From positions 1 to 30,429 of IMG/VR virus record IMGVR_UViG_3300025669_000138: a DNA stretch of 30,429 nucleotides, one strand, 5' to 3'. The DNA is from a virus. Under the pieces are notes generated by a model. It did no database searches. It was not told the DNA's origin and saw only the letters and a list, made by a program, of their open reading frames with translations. Position numbers and translations under genes: made by a program. Positions 21,903 through 30,429 of the stretch are shown piece by piece. Within the stretch, counting starts at the first letter, position 1. Each line of letters begins with the position of its first letter.

Positions 21903-22110
21903 ACGCCCACTCCCCTACAGTGACGTTGTCCCCATCGACGGAATACAGGACTACCTGTACCGCAAGACGGGGACGCTAATGAAGAAGCCCCGGATCAGTC
22001 AGTACGTGCGATCCGGGGCCATTAGGACAATAACCAGGCCGCGCCGTGCGGGTGGGGGAACCTTCACCCGGCAAGCCTGGCTGGATGGTTTTATTAAGGA
22101 GAACTCCTAA
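21895..22110 (+). CDS. Small winged-helix/excisionase-like DNA-binding protein (tentative)
   Basis: This 71-residue basic protein starts at ATG 21895 behind AAGG and is the last gene of the rightward unit. It reads as helix (IQDYLYRKTG), a second helix with ISQYVRSGAI, then a basic wing (RTITRPRRAGGGTFTR) and a closing helix (QAWLDGFI). This order resembles the small winged helix of excisionases and MerR-like regulators, where SGxI and a following Gly-rich wing contact DNA. Its coding sequence contains a 10-bp inverted repeat (21987-22019). Its TAA overlaps the TAG of the convergent gene. The regulator call is tentative. Confidence 0.6.
   Translation: MNERPLPYSDVVPIDGIQDYLYRKTGTLMKKPRISQYVRSGAIRTITRPRRAGGGTFTRQAWLDGFIKENS
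21987..22019. repeat. Perfect 10-bp inverted repeat near the convergent gene junction
   Basis: GCCCCGGATC (21987-21996) is mirrored by GATCCGGGGC (22010-22019) across 13 bases. Stem length and loop length are the same as in the inverted repeat at 495-527, although the sequence differs. It lies about 90 bases inside the end of the rightward unit and would form a GC-rich hairpin in RNA from either strand. There is no T-run, so a Rho-independent terminator is not supported; an operator or a roadblock hairpin is possible. Confidence 0.55.
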
Positions 22111-22295
22111 GCCGCCATGACCCTGGTGAGGGCAAAGATCATCCCGGCCTGGGCAAGGATAATAGAGACCGCGGTTGACATCAACACGAAACCCATCCGT
22201 CTGTGAAACGCAGCGTGTATGTCGACCCACTTCTCAAACCGATCCGTACGCTCATCCACTCTAATCAGTAGTTCCGCTTGTTCCTCGCGTGTCAT
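22107..22295 (-). CDS. Small XhlA/holin-like membrane protein, 62 residues
   Basis: The N-terminal half is a charged amphipathic helix (EEQAELLIRVDERTDRFEKW) and the C-terminal half one hydrophobic segment (about residues 34-56, FVLMSTAVSIILAQAGMIFA). This layout matches the haemolysin XhlA family of phage lysis accessory proteins, which insert in the inner membrane. GAGGAGAGG precedes the ATG. It follows the large virion protein with a four-base overlap and is the last gene of the leftward unit, a common place for lysis genes. No endolysin is visible beside it, so the lysis assignment is moderate. Confidence 0.65.
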   Translation of the reverse strand: MTREEQAELLIRVDERTDRFEKWVDIHAAFHRRMGFVLMSTAVSIILAQAGMIFALTRVMAA

Positions 22296-25200
22296 AATGC
22301 ACCTCTCCTCGGCACGGATGCCGATGACGTGTTATCCCCATACACTTGGACGGCCGCACCGAAGAACCCGAAGGTGGAGAATATAATACCCCGGGGTATC
22401 CCCTGATCATCGGCCGCTTTAAGGACATCGTCAAGTGACAGGGGTGTGACTACTTCCTTAGCAGCCCACTGCCACGTGAACGGGCCGTCAAATGCCGTTT
22501 GTCCCGATATACCGGACCAGGCTATACCGAGAGCCGGGGATAGCTTGTACCTAGCAAAGCGTTGAAGAAGCCGGTCCATGTCGTACCCGCTAAGATCCTG
22601 TATCTCACCGCTCTCCGTTTTACGCTGCGTATATGCCATGCGTTTGATCATTGTGAACGCCTGGGCAAATCCAGATGTTGGGTCTAGCCGTAGCTTACCG
22701 TACCGTTGTTTCCCGAAATCGGAAGACAACATGTCCCACTCAAATTCGGCCCCAGCTATCATGCCCAACATGGCCACAGTTACATACCCCAGTAGATACC
22801 TGGCCACCTCTTGCGCCATCATCCTACGCACGTGCCGACTTCCCCGCAGATGTACCTCTGGCTTCCACCGGGATTCGCCCTTCTTGTGGCTGTACTCCAG
22901 TTGTCCGCCTAGTGTGGCAATCATCTGGAACCTACTGATGGTTCGGCGCGGAGCCCACAGGACACCATTGAGTGTATTGACAGTGCTTTCCATGCCACGG
23001 ATGTTACCCCGGCCAGTGGACATGTTGACGAAGTCGGCGATAGCCTGGCCGTCAACATCAGTAAGCCCTGACTCGCTGGCGAAGGCACCGGCCATAGCGT
23101 CAAAGCTATCAGCACGAAGTATGTTGAGGGTGGTTGCAAAAGCACGGTTAGACGCCTTGATACCAGGTATGAAGTCTGCCCATGACTCCCGGTACTCCTC
23201 CTCCCGTTCGGTAAACGTGGAGGCATCGGATGCCTGAGTAAGACCCAGTCCATACTTCTGGTAGAGCGGGGCATTCGCCCGAGCAAGTATCTCCTGGTTG
23301 ATGAAGAACGCCCGCTTGTCAGACAGTGCCGCGCTGAATGCCTTTGGTATTGTCTTGAGCCCTTTTATCGGGTGACCAAGTACTGCAAACCCGCCCTGGT
23401 TGAATAGACCAGAATCGTCAAATGATGATTTCATAGACATTATGGACCGGGCCACGTTGGCACTACCGCGTCGGAGCGGCCCGTGTTGCTTGTTCTTTAG
23501 CCTGGCTATCCTTCGGCCAATCTCAGCATTCAGCTTGGCTGCCTCGTACTGCAACTTCAATGTGTGCTGGCTGGGCTTGAATGCATATGCCTGCTTTCTG
23601 TTGCCAAAATCCTTGGCTGCTAGGCGAGCGTTTAGGTAGGCAATCTGCTTTTCCAGTTTACGCTGTAGCCAGGGTTCGCTATCCCTCTGGAGCTTCTTTA
23701 TCTGACCCAGTACTTTCTGCAGATCCCGCACCACCCTATCATCAAGGCCAACAGCACCTGCCTCGCCATCCGGGAGCCGTCCCTCTTTCAACCAGTACAG
23801 TACATCATCAATGGATGTAAGTTTGTGTTTCTCCTTCTTCAACTGCTTGCGGAGATTGCGCAGCATGTATTCCATGCCAAACGTGTTCTTGGTTTTCCGT
23901 TGCTGTGCCCCGTCAAAGGCATCCACAATGTTGACGTGCGTCACAGCAGGGAGGTATTCCCGAACCTTCTTAACAACCGAGTCGATGGACGCCTTCGGAT
24001 CACGAGACGCCAGGTTCATAAAGATATCAGTCAGTACGATATCTGTCTGCTCGCGGCTAAGCAGATCCTGCAGCTGGGCGTCTTTGTCGGCGTCCGTCAT
24101 CTTGGCCAACCGCCCCAGCTTAGTAATCTTCTTCGCAGTATCCCGTAGGCGATTCTTAGCGTCAGTGCGACCAGAAGTATCAGCCGTAGTGCGGGCCTTG
24201 CGTAAACTACGGACCCGTCGCTTTAAGTCGTTCTCCAGTGCAGGGGTCAGGTCAGCACCGGTGGTATCCTTGGCGCGAGCTAGTACGCCCAGGATATCCC
24301 CGTTGTCGTCTAGCATTTCCTGCCGGGCCATACCAGTAGCGTGCCACTCTGTTCCACTCCACTTCCCAATCTGGTAGATGGTCTCGTAATCACGTCGCAC
24401 ATCATCCCACTTCTGCTTCGCCTCCTTGTACTCTACAGAGTCAACCGGTAGCTTTACCAGCTGATCATTCAGCCCGTTTGCTTCCGCTTTCAGAGTGATT
24501 AGCGCCGCGTTCATCCCATGTGATTCCAGGTCCGTAGCCGGTCTGGGATTCTCCAGGATATCCGCGGCCACTGCCCGTGCTCGCTCGGGCTCAGCCCAGC
24601 CTTCTCGCACTGCCTGTTCCTGTCGCTCCTTGACAGTACCGCGTGGTGCCATCTCCGGGGCGGCGGGCAGGCCCATAGCCTGGGCCCGCTGATCCAGGCT
24701 GGCGTTGTTGAAAGCCGCCCCCTGCTGCGGGCCGACAGAACCGGGACTATCTGTAGGTACTTGCCCGACAGTTTCAGCACCCACAGGAGCCATGGGCGAG
24801 AGATCCGCCGAAACCCGTTCGGCCGCAGCGGATACTGTCTCCTGGCCTTCTGGTACAGGGGATACAACCTCTGTGGGTCCAGTCGCCTGCGTAAGGGCAT
24901 CAGACGCTTCTCCAGGGGCCGGAACAGTTATAGGGGTGTCCACGCTAGGGGGGTCCAGTGGCTGGGCGTTACGGCGAAGGTGAGCCGCGTCGCTCTGCCG
25001 CTTGACCTCACCCACGACAGAAGCCCCGCCGCGGGCCATAGACACACCGCCGCTTAGGGCCTCACCCACGATGGCACCCCCAGTGAATGCGGAGCCAAGC
25101 CGGATCAGGTCAGCTGTCGGATCGAAGTCCCTGGCCAGCATAACCTCAGCGCCGATGCCAGTGCCCTCTTGGATCACTTCCTGTAGACCCTCACCAGCGG

Positions 25201-26044
25201 CTTTCATGGCGTGGTCAAATGTGATGTCGACACCGGCTACGGCCATCTTCTTAAACGCCCGGTCGCGGGCAGCCCGCACCAGTCGCTTGATTGCCTGTTT
25301 GTTGCCAATGCGGAGTACACCGTCGATCTGCCACTTCTCAACCAGGCCGATGATCGGAGCGGTAACCCATCGGGCTGTGTTGGCCTTCTCGTGGCTCACA
25401 CCGAGATCGGTAAGGTTCTGATATATCTCCTCGCCACCGACAGCGGCACTCGTGGCCACAACGCCAGCGGGTCCGCCGAGCATAGCGGCCACAGCGGATA
25501 CACCGAACTGCGGGATGGTCTCACCAACGAGATTTACCAGGAAGCCGGATGCGCCACCACGTCTCGCACGCAGTGATTCCACCTCTGACAGCCTGTAGAT
25601 ATCGTGGGCCTTGGTGCGGAGTTTCTTGATGGTCGCTTCCTGGTGTTCCTCCAGGCCCGGGACATTGGGTGCCCAGGAACCAGGGGCCCTCTTACCGGCC
25701 TCCATCAGGGTGGCGAGAGTACCAGGTACGGCAGCCATAGCCTTAATACCACCACGACCGATAGCGTGATACAGGTCGCCACGAAGCGTGGCACCAGGAC
25801 GGGGTGTGCCCGCTACGAAGTCCTCAGTCGGGCCCTGTGGCATAGGCGTACTGGCTGCTTGCCCGGCAACGGCACCCTCAATAGCGCCAGCAGTGCGAGC
25901 GTTGAAGTCCTGCGTCGGCCCCTGCGGTGCAGGCAGACCTGCAGCTTGACTGGACAATGCGCCCTGTACGGCTGACGACGTGGATCGGCGTAATAGCTCC
26001 CGCCGTGCCAACTCGGCATATGCCTGATCAGATGTAATAGGCAT
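22292..26044 (-). CDS. Large polyvalent virion protein with LPD38-like domain (probable ejected internal protein)
   Basis: This is a 1250-residue protein. The N-terminus is low-complexity with two copies of a 29-residue repeat (PxPQGPTxDF), followed at about 80-260 by helical, partly hydrophobic segments (GVSAVAAMLGGPAGVVATSA) that could enter a membrane. The middle (about 400-900) is highly charged and helical. Around residues 990-1045 the pattern IADFVNMSTGRGNI, then NGVLWAPRRTISRFQ, matches the large polyvalent protein associated domain 38. A further hydrophobic segment lies near 1110-1130 (YVTVAMLGMIAGAEF). Such giant proteins are packaged in phage heads and injected with the DNA. No lysozyme-like motif was found. 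Confidence 0.75.
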   Translation of the reverse strand: MPITSDQAYAELARRELLRRSTSSAVQGALSSQAAGLPAPQGPTQDFNARTAGAIEGAVAGQAASTPMPQGPTEDFVAGTPRPGATLRGDLYHAIGRGGIKAMAAVPGTLATLMEAGKRAPGSWAPNVPGLEEHQEATIKKLRTKAHDIYRLSEVESLRARRGGASGFLVNLVGETIPQFGVSAVAAMLGGPAGVVATSAAVGGEEIYQNLTDLGVSHEKANTARWVTAPIIGLVEKWQIDGVLRIGNKQAIKRLVRAARDRAFKKMAVAGVDITFDHAMKAAGEGLQEVIQEGTGIGAEVMLARDFDPTADLIRLGSAFTGGAIVGEALSGGVSMARGGASVVGEVKRQSDAAHLRRNAQPLDPPSVDTPITVPAPGEASDALTQATGPTEVVSPVPEGQETVSAAAERVSADLSPMAPVGAETVGQVPTDSPGSVGPQQGAAFNNASLDQRAQAMGLPAAPEMAPRGTVKERQEQAVREGWAEPERARAVAADILENPRPATDLESHGMNAALITLKAEANGLNDQLVKLPVDSVEYKEAKQKWDDVRRDYETIYQIGKWSGTEWHATGMARQEMLDDNGDILGVLARAKDTTGADLTPALENDLKRRVRSLRKARTTADTSGRTDAKNRLRDTAKKITKLGRLAKMTDADKDAQLQDLLSREQTDIVLTDIFMNLASRDPKASIDSVVKKVREYLPAVTHVNIVDAFDGAQQRKTKNTFGMEYMLRNLRKQLKKEKHKLTSIDDVLYWLKEGRLPDGEAGAVGLDDRVVRDLQKVLGQIKKLQRDSEPWLQRKLEKQIAYLNARLAAKDFGNRKQAYAFKPSQHTLKLQYEAAKLNAEIGRRIARLKNKQHGPLRRGSANVARSIMSMKSSFDDSGLFNQGGFAVLGHPIKGLKTIPKAFSAALSDKRAFFINQEILARANAPLYQKYGLGLTQASDASTFTEREEEYRESWADFIPGIKASNRAFATTLNILRADSFDAMAGAFASESGLTDVDGQAIADFVNMSTGRGNIRGMESTVNTLNGVLWAPRRTISRFQMIATLGGQLEYSHKKGESRWKPEVHLRGSRHVRRMMAQEVARYLLGYVTVAMLGMIAGAEFEWDMLSSDFGKQRYGKLRLDPTSGFAQAFTMIKRMAYTQRKTESGEIQDLSGYDMDRLLQRFARYKLSPALGIAWSGISGQTAFDGPFTWQWAAKEVVTPLSLDDVLKAADDQGIPRGIIFSTFGFFGAAVQVYGDNTSSASVPRRGAL
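25808..25981 (-). repeat. Tandem 87-bp (29-residue) repeat in the large virion protein
   Basis: Two adjacent units encode related peptides, one around LPAPQGPTQDFNART and one around TPMPQGPTEDFVAGT. DNA similarity is still visible, for example GAAGTCCT at 25817 and at 25904, exactly 87 bases apart. The units lie at the N-terminus before the ordered region and probably arose by a recent in-frame duplication. Confidence 0.75.
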
Positions 26045-27099
26045 TACTGACCTCCACCCGTAAGCCGTCGCAACTCGTCAATGGACAGCTGTGATACGTC
26101 CCTACGGGGTGTTGCAGGTGCCCGGCGAGGACTCTCTTTACCAACGTCGCTGGCCATGGTACTGGCAGCACCGGACAGGTTGGCTACACGCCTCCCGATA
26201 AGCTGACTAGCAGCTGCGTCGAGTGCTTCCTGGGCACCCGCATATTGCGTTAGCAAGTTTGCATATACAGCCTGCTGGTCCGGGTTGGCCAGTTCCCAGT
26301 CAGTGTCAAGAGAGCCAGTGGAGCCGGGCTTCATCACGTATAGGGCCTGCCGTTTTCTTTGGGTCTTTCCCCATCCTTTAGGATTGTGGGTATCCGTCTT
26401 AAAGCTGTCCAGCCGGTTCTTGAGTACCTTGAGCGTGCCCTGCGTCTCTTGTACAACCCTATACGGACTCTGGGATTTCGGTGGCCGGAACGCTGTCACT
26501 GGCACCTCGTACCCCAGTACCTTGTACTGTAGCGACTTTGCGGCGTCCTCGTTGATAAGGCCGTCTTCCGCCATTTTCGCGTATGTCTGGATCTCTTTCA
26601 TACGCAGGGCCTGATTGAGTATGATACTCTGCTGGGCGGCTGCCTTCTGCTTCTCTATCGCCTGCGTCTGCGGCTCTATCTTGCCTTGCAGACTGATCCA
26701 CTTCTTTTGGTAGTTGGCATTCAGCTGGCCGAGTCGTTGCCTTTGCTGGTCTTGTTCCATGCCAGAATTACGGATGGTCTCAACGTCAACCTGATACTGC
26801 TTGTACGATGTATTGAGTTGGTGCTGTACCGGGGCCTTTATCGTCTCCATCTGCCGGTCGAATACGGACAGTTGGGACACGGCCTGCTCCCCATGCCACT
26901 CCGCGAGCGTGATGGGATCGGATGTCTCTGGTGACGGGGTCTGCCCCTGCGATGGAGGGGCCCAGTTAGGCTCAACCCAGGACCTGCCCTGTGTGCGCAG
27001 TCTGGTGTCCATGTCTGCTTCAAGTGCTGCCCCAGATGCTGGTGCGGGCATGCCCTGCGTCTGTCCAAGGTTCGCTACTGGTAATCCGCCTATTGCCAT
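26044..27099 (-). CDS. Coiled-coil internal virion protein, 351 residues
   Basis: The protein is coupled by single-base overlaps to both neighbours. The first 70 residues are Pro/Gln/Ala-rich and disordered. Residues of about 75-200 form long, Gln-rich helices (for example KQYQVDVETIRNSGMEQDQQ and QTQAIEKQKAAAQQS) with coiled-coil character. The C-terminal part has a helix with many Ala and a Pro-rich tail ending in QLSIDELRRLTGGG. Gln/Ala-rich coiled coils next to a giant polyvalent protein fit the ejected core proteins of podovirus virions. No enzymatic motif was found and the family is not recognised. Confidence 0.65.
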   Translation of the reverse strand: MAIGGLPVANLGQTQGMPAPASGAALEADMDTRLRTQGRSWVEPNWAPPSQGQTPSPETSDPITLAEWHGEQAVSQLSVFDRQMETIKAPVQHQLNTSYKQYQVDVETIRNSGMEQDQQRQRLGQLNANYQKKWISLQGKIEPQTQAIEKQKAAAQQSIILNQALRMKEIQTYAKMAEDGLINEDAAKSLQYKVLGYEVPVTAFRPPKSQSPYRVVQETQGTLKVLKNRLDSFKTDTHNPKGWGKTQRKRQALYVMKPGSTGSLDTDWELANPDQQAVYANLLTQYAGAQEALDAAASQLIGRRVANLSGAASTMASDVGKESPRRAPATPRRDVSQLSIDELRRLTGGGQ

Positions 27100-28412
27100 T
27101 ATGTCATCTCCACTTTTCGGACGCCTTCATTGGTATCCTGATAGACTAGATACGTCTTGTTGTCGTCCGGGTCCCGCCACATTAGCAGTTCACCAACATC
27201 TACTTGAGTGGCCCCAGTACCATTAGTAGGTTCTGCACTTTGGGTGATGCGCCTGGGGTAGAAACCTGCGGTGCCCGCAAAAGAAACATCCCCCGTGGTA
27301 GAAACATCCAGGTAATTAGTACTGCCACCATTCTTGGAACCAATACTCTTAACCTTACCATTAACCTCAAGTTTCTCCGACGCGTCTGCAAAGCCGCCGA
27401 TGTAGACATCCCCGGCGTTATTGACGAATATTCTACGCGCCCCATTTTTTGCGTCGTAGATCGCGAACTGGTTGGATTGGGTTGTTGTACCGGGTGCATA
27501 CCCGCCACCGATTAGCTGATAGAGGCATACCATGGTATCTGGTGCCGCAGGGTTGGATTGGATAAAATCCATACCAGCACCGTTATTACCAGTCTGTACC
27601 CGCCAGATCCTACACTGGGCCCGGGAACCTATTACGTTAAACAAACGTGACCCGCGTGCCGAAGTATAGTACTCCCCGATGCCAATCTTATGGTTCGTAC
27701 TATCGACTACCAGTGTATTCGTATCAACTTTGAGATCTCCGTCTAAGACAAAAGCTTTGCCGGTGTATGGGGTCATGGTGATGTCGCCGGTGTAAGTAAA
27801 TCTCAATCTCTCACCAGCGGATGTATTGCTGCCGCATATTACGATCAGGTCGTGATCGGTCTCCGTGCCGAAGAGAAACGAACTTGCCTTTGCGGACACA
27901 AGGATACTCTGGTTGGCTGTTATCAGTGTAGCCGGGTACTGATCGTATGTTGAAGACGTGACTATCGAGTCAATGTAGGCTGTAGCCCCCGTAGCCAATC
28001 CAATGCGATGTATTGATAACGCCGCATCTCCAGCATTTGGATTACGCACAAGAGATACAACATCCCCGTTAATATCAGCCGTAATTGTAATGTTGGAAAA
28101 GGCAGGGCTGGCCCCAGCATGTATGTCCTGTGGTGTAGATAGAGTGATCGTTCCGTCGGTGTCGTCTGTAACAATGATCTGATTGGCCGTACCCGCGGCC
28201 CAGGCGAATAGATCGGAACTAGATATTTTTCCGTCAGCATCAGTGGATAGGAGGCGACTGGCCGTGGCGTCCTCCAACTCGATGGTTCCGAACGACGGAG
28301 CAGACCCCACCCCCAGCGAGTCGCGGATCTTACCCAATGCACGTATCACATCACTCTCAAACCTGGGCGAGCCGGGTGTAGGGATGCTGAATGTGTTGTT
28401 TAGGTCACTCAT
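27099..28412 (-). CDS. Tail fibre/spike protein
   Basis: This 437-residue protein is rich in Thr, Ser, Asn, Gly and Asp, with short beta-strand repeats typical of trimeric phage fibres. Characteristic phrases are TNHKIGIGEYYTSARGSRLF and NAGDVYIGGFADASEKLEVN, the pattern of phage tail fibre and tailspike shafts in which an (I/V)GIG turn precedes each registered strand. The N-terminal 90 residues would attach to the tail; the end (YLVYQDTNEGVRKVEM) is a typical terminal domain of such proteins. No chaperone domain with a catalytic Ser-Asp dyad was noticed. It recognises the host surface; the receptor is unknown. Confidence 0.8.
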   Translation of the reverse strand: MSDLNNTFSIPTPGSPRFESDVIRALGKIRDSLGVGSAPSFGTIELEDATASRLLSTDADGKISSSDLFAWAAGTANQIIVTDDTDGTITLSTPQDIHAGASPAFSNITITADINGDVVSLVRNPNAGDAALSIHRIGLATGATAYIDSIVTSSTYDQYPATLITANQSILVSAKASSFLFGTETDHDLIVICGSNTSAGERLRFTYTGDITMTPYTGKAFVLDGDLKVDTNTLVVDSTNHKIGIGEYYTSARGSRLFNVIGSRAQCRIWRVQTGNNGAGMDFIQSNPAAPDTMVCLYQLIGGGYAPGTTTQSNQFAIYDAKNGARRIFVNNAGDVYIGGFADASEKLEVNGKVKSIGSKNGGSTNYLDVSTTGDVSFAGTAGFYPRRITQSAEPTNGTGATQVDVGELLMWRDPDDNKTYLVYQDTNEGVRKVEMT

Positions 28413-29023
28413 ACTGATGGTCTCCGCAGCGTGGGTACTGGGCTGTTGTTGCTCTGTCCGCCGCCACTGCCGTATTTAAGCCGGGCGATGTACTTATTTA
28501 GGGCCTGATTGGCTTGGTTGGATGCAAAAGCCAGCCCCTGTCCCTGGGAAGTGACATCAGCCCCCATCTGTGCAGTCTGTATGGCAGTGCTACTACCAAC
28601 CTGCGTACCGTACACGTTAGCGGCGGTCTGCCCAAGGTTTTGCAGTACGCCAGCCTTCGCCTGGGCTAGCCCGATGTTCATACCTGGTCGCACTTCATTC
28701 TCGTACGCAAGCTCGGACGCGGGCATGTTGAGCGTATTCGCCATACCGGCATTGACAGACTGCATGGCGATGTTGCTCATGGTCTTACGCTTGCCGGCCT
28801 GATAGGTCTTCTCGATGTCACCGCTGGTACCGGACAGCGTGTCCAGGGCCTGCTTGAAGGGTTCTGCGACACTGGCGGGCGTTCCGCTGGCAGCAGCCTG
28901 GGAGGCCGGTGTAGCAGCAGGTGCCTTTTTCCCCCAGCCCCCCTTTGCACGCTGGTCAAATCGACGACTACGGTGCATACGTAGACTGAGTGCAGCGGCT
29001 GGTATAGTGCCTAATCCGGCCAT
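28409..29023 (-). CDS. Small virion-associated protein, 204 residues
   Basis: It overlaps the tail fibre gene by four bases and the tail gene by one. The sequence is Ala/Gln/Asn-rich and helical, with a basic N-terminus (LRMHRSRRFDQRAKGGWGKK) and many polar repeats (AKAGVLQNLGQTAANVYG and AFASNQANQALNKY). Low-complexity helical composition like this is common in internal or ejection proteins of podoviruses. AGGAG precedes the ATG at 29023. A structural role is supported by neighbours, not by a recognised family. Confidence 0.6.
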   Translation of the reverse strand: MAGLGTIPAAALSLRMHRSRRFDQRAKGGWGKKAPAATPASQAAASGTPASVAEPFKQALDTLSGTSGDIEKTYQAGKRKTMSNIAMQSVNAGMANTLNMPASELAYENEVRPGMNIGLAQAKAGVLQNLGQTAANVYGTQVGSSTAIQTAQMGADVTSQGQGLAFASNQANQALNKYIARLKYGSGGGQSNNSPVPTLRRPSV

Positions 29024-30429
29024 TATCTTAATCTCCTACCTGGTGCTCCTTGTTCGAGGATCATTTTCTCAAAACCCCACGTTTCACTCACAGTGCTGTT
29101 TCCTATTCGTATACCAGCATACGCCCCGCGCACACCGCGCCTGCGTTTGCCGCCGTGCTTTCGGCCGGGGCCGCTGAACGTTGTCGACAGTTTGTACCCT
29201 GTACCAGCTATCAGCTTCTCGTATAGCTCCCCGGACCCATCCTCGGCCCAGACGTACATGTATGCATCATCAGAATTATCCTCTGAACCACCCGAAGCAC
29301 CACCAGACAGCACTACGTCTATTGAGGACAGCGAGCCGTCGCGGCCATCCTTGGCAAGTGCCATGGGGCCATAGTCAACGAAGCTGTCGATAGCCACCCC
29401 ATCATCATTGGTTGCGGAACTATCCTCAACACGCAGGTACCCGTCCTTACACCCGCAAATTAGCCCACACAGATCAGGGTCGTTTGCAGCATAGTAGAAC
29501 TGACTGTATACGCCGTGGTCTGTAGAGGCATCAGTGTCGTAGAAAAAGCCCTGTGCCCGCAGGGAATACCAATACACCCGGCTGCTGCCGTCAGATAGCA
29601 GGGTGATACAAATCTTGATGCCGATGCGCTTTGGGTCATATCCCATGGTTATACGATGTGTCGACGGGTCCGCGGCTACATCACTAACAAGATCGGGAAG
29701 CGACTCCTTGTTCATCGTGCTGATAGTGAGGCCACCGCGGTCTATCATATGAAGCCCGCCGCTGCCCCAAAACCACGTGTTGCCGTCGCCGTCGAAACAC
29801 CAACTGGTGCCATCGAAGATACCGATAGTAGTATCAATCGCTACCAGACTACCACCCATCCCCGGATTGTCGATCATCATGTGCATTGAAGTAGCGCAGC
29901 CGAACAATAGCTGCCCATCACGGATCGAGATTACGGCTCGCACAACATCACCGATGGCCCCTGCATTTCCAGTGCCTATGGCAGTCGGCCTGTCAGCTGT
30001 GGTGCGGTTCAGGTTGAAGTCCCATGGGTTTCCAGAACCGGATGCCCGTGCCTGGTGCGGGTACTCCCTATCACCGGATAGGATCAGTCGCCCACCGGAG
30101 ACGGCGACGAGATATGCCTGATCAGGCATCTTCCCGTACAGGTCCTCGTCATTACCGTACACGGTCCAGTCGTACCAATGCGGGGCAGCTACCTCGTCTA
30201 CAGCGGTCATAGCAAAGCTGATCGCGTTGCTGTCGTCGTCAGTGCCGGTCACCGTCTCACCGGTGGAGAATGTAGCCGTAGTAGTTCGGTACCCGTATAG
30301 GACACAGGCGTCCGCCAACGACGTGACGTAGTCCACGATCATCTTGGCACCGCTACTGCCGCCAGTGAGAATGTTGCCCCGGTCGGGGGGGTTGGCCCCG
30401 AGTGCCGCCGTGGCGATCTTCGAGTTCTG
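29023..30429 (-). CDS. Tail tube/nozzle-like protein, 5' end cut by the window edge
   Basis: The frame stays open past the first ATG (30342) to the right edge, giving upstream residues such as ATAALGANPPDRGNIL, so the gene probably begins outside the window. At least 468 residues are present. The protein is beta-rich with repeated Gly-Asp/aromatic turns; RLILSGDREYPHQARASG and then NPWDFN resemble the propeller-like part of podovirus tail tubular proteins (T7 gp12-type nozzle or P22 gp10-type). A basic segment (RKHGGKRRRG) occurs near the end. The structural call is from pattern resemblance and neighbours. Confidence 0.65.
   Translation of the reverse strand, partial: QNSKIATAALGANPPDRGNILTGGSSGAKMIVDYVTSLADACVLYGYRTTTATFSTGETVTGTDDDSNAISFAMTAVDEVAAPHWYDWTVYGNDEDLYGKMPDQAYLVAVSGGRLILSGDREYPHQARASGSGNPWDFNLNRTTADRPTAIGTGNAGAIGDVVRAVISIRDGQLLFGCATSMHMMIDNPGMGGSLVAIDTTIGIFDGTSWCFDGDGNTWFWGSGGLHMIDRGGLTISTMNKESLPDLVSDVAADPSTHRITMGYDPKRIGIKICITLLSDGSSRVYWYSLRAQGFFYDTDASTDHGVYSQFYYAANDPDLCGLICGCKDGYLRVEDSSATNDDGVAIDSFVDYGPMALAKDGRDGSLSSIDVVLSGGASGGSEDNSDDAYMYVWAEDGSGELYEKLIAGTGYKLSTTFSGPGRKHGGKRRRGVRGAYAGIRIGNSTVSETWGFEKMILEQGAPGRRLR

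Noticed and set aside
22578-24377. Long plus-strand frames (219 and 188 codons) opposite the giant virion gene
   Set aside because: They are antisense shadows of the 1250-residue minus-strand gene, with Ser/Arg/Pro-rich composition, no recognisable domain and no coupled neighbours.
1-30429. tRNA genes, CRISPR arrays, insertion sequences with terminal repeats
   Set aside because: No cloverleaf-like gene, spaced direct repeats or transposase was noticed by eye; weak cases could be missed without a dedicated scan.

Overview
The window is a piece of a double-stranded DNA bacteriophage genome, most likely a tailed, podovirus-like phage of a Gram-negative or environmental host. The evidence is tightly packed, co-oriented genes with 1- to 4-base overlaps (ATGA, TAATG), a complete phage replication set built around a family A DNA polymerase, and an opposing block of virion genes. 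No tRNA, rRNA or CRISPR array was seen by eye. The host cannot be named from this sequence.

Layout. (1) Positions 1-134 hold the 3' end of a gene cut by the window edge. (2) A strong sigma70-type promoter at 162-190 opens a rightward transcription unit that runs with almost no gaps to 22110. (3) Positions 236-4151 are small early or accessory genes: a zinc ribbon protein, a compact radical SAM protein, an HTH protein, a dATP/dGTP diphosphohydrolase N-domain protein, a HAD phosphatase and a stand-alone domain Ia of NAD-dependent DNA ligase. (4) Positions 4151-11032 hold an intein-containing metallophosphoesterase, an intein-containing family A DNA polymerase, a VRR-NUC nuclease and a DNA methyltransferase. 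This stretch is heavily colonised by homing elements. (5) Positions 11032-22110 hold a RecB-like PD-(D/E)XK nuclease, a Sak4-like ATPase with a probable ssDNA-binding partner, a TOPRIM/SF3 primase-helicase, a RecG-like helicase, an HD phosphohydrolase and small membrane or unknown proteins. (6) From 22107 to the right edge all genes are on the minus strand: a small holin/XhlA-like membrane protein, a 1250-residue polyvalent (LPD38-type) virion protein, a coiled-coil internal protein, a tail fibre, another small virion protein and a tail protein cut by the window edge.

How the genes fit together. Polymerase, primase-helicase, Sak4-like protein, putative SSB, RecB-like nuclease, VRR-NUC and RecG form a DNA replication, recombination and fork-restart module. 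The nucleotide-related phosphohydrolases probably shape the dNTP pool, and the methyltransferase modifies DNA. The leftward cluster encodes tail and ejected internal proteins.

The most remarkable feature lies inside the polymerase. An intein splits the catalytic O-helix, and the DNA of that intein also encodes, in another reading frame, a complete-looking HNH homing endonuclease with its own ribosome binding site and a stop codon overlapping the intein's last codon. Three more homing elements lie within 7 kb: a DOD-type endonuclease in the metallophosphoesterase intein, a free-standing NUMOD4-HNH gene just after the polymerase, and an internally deleted remnant of a related gene at 3097-3303.
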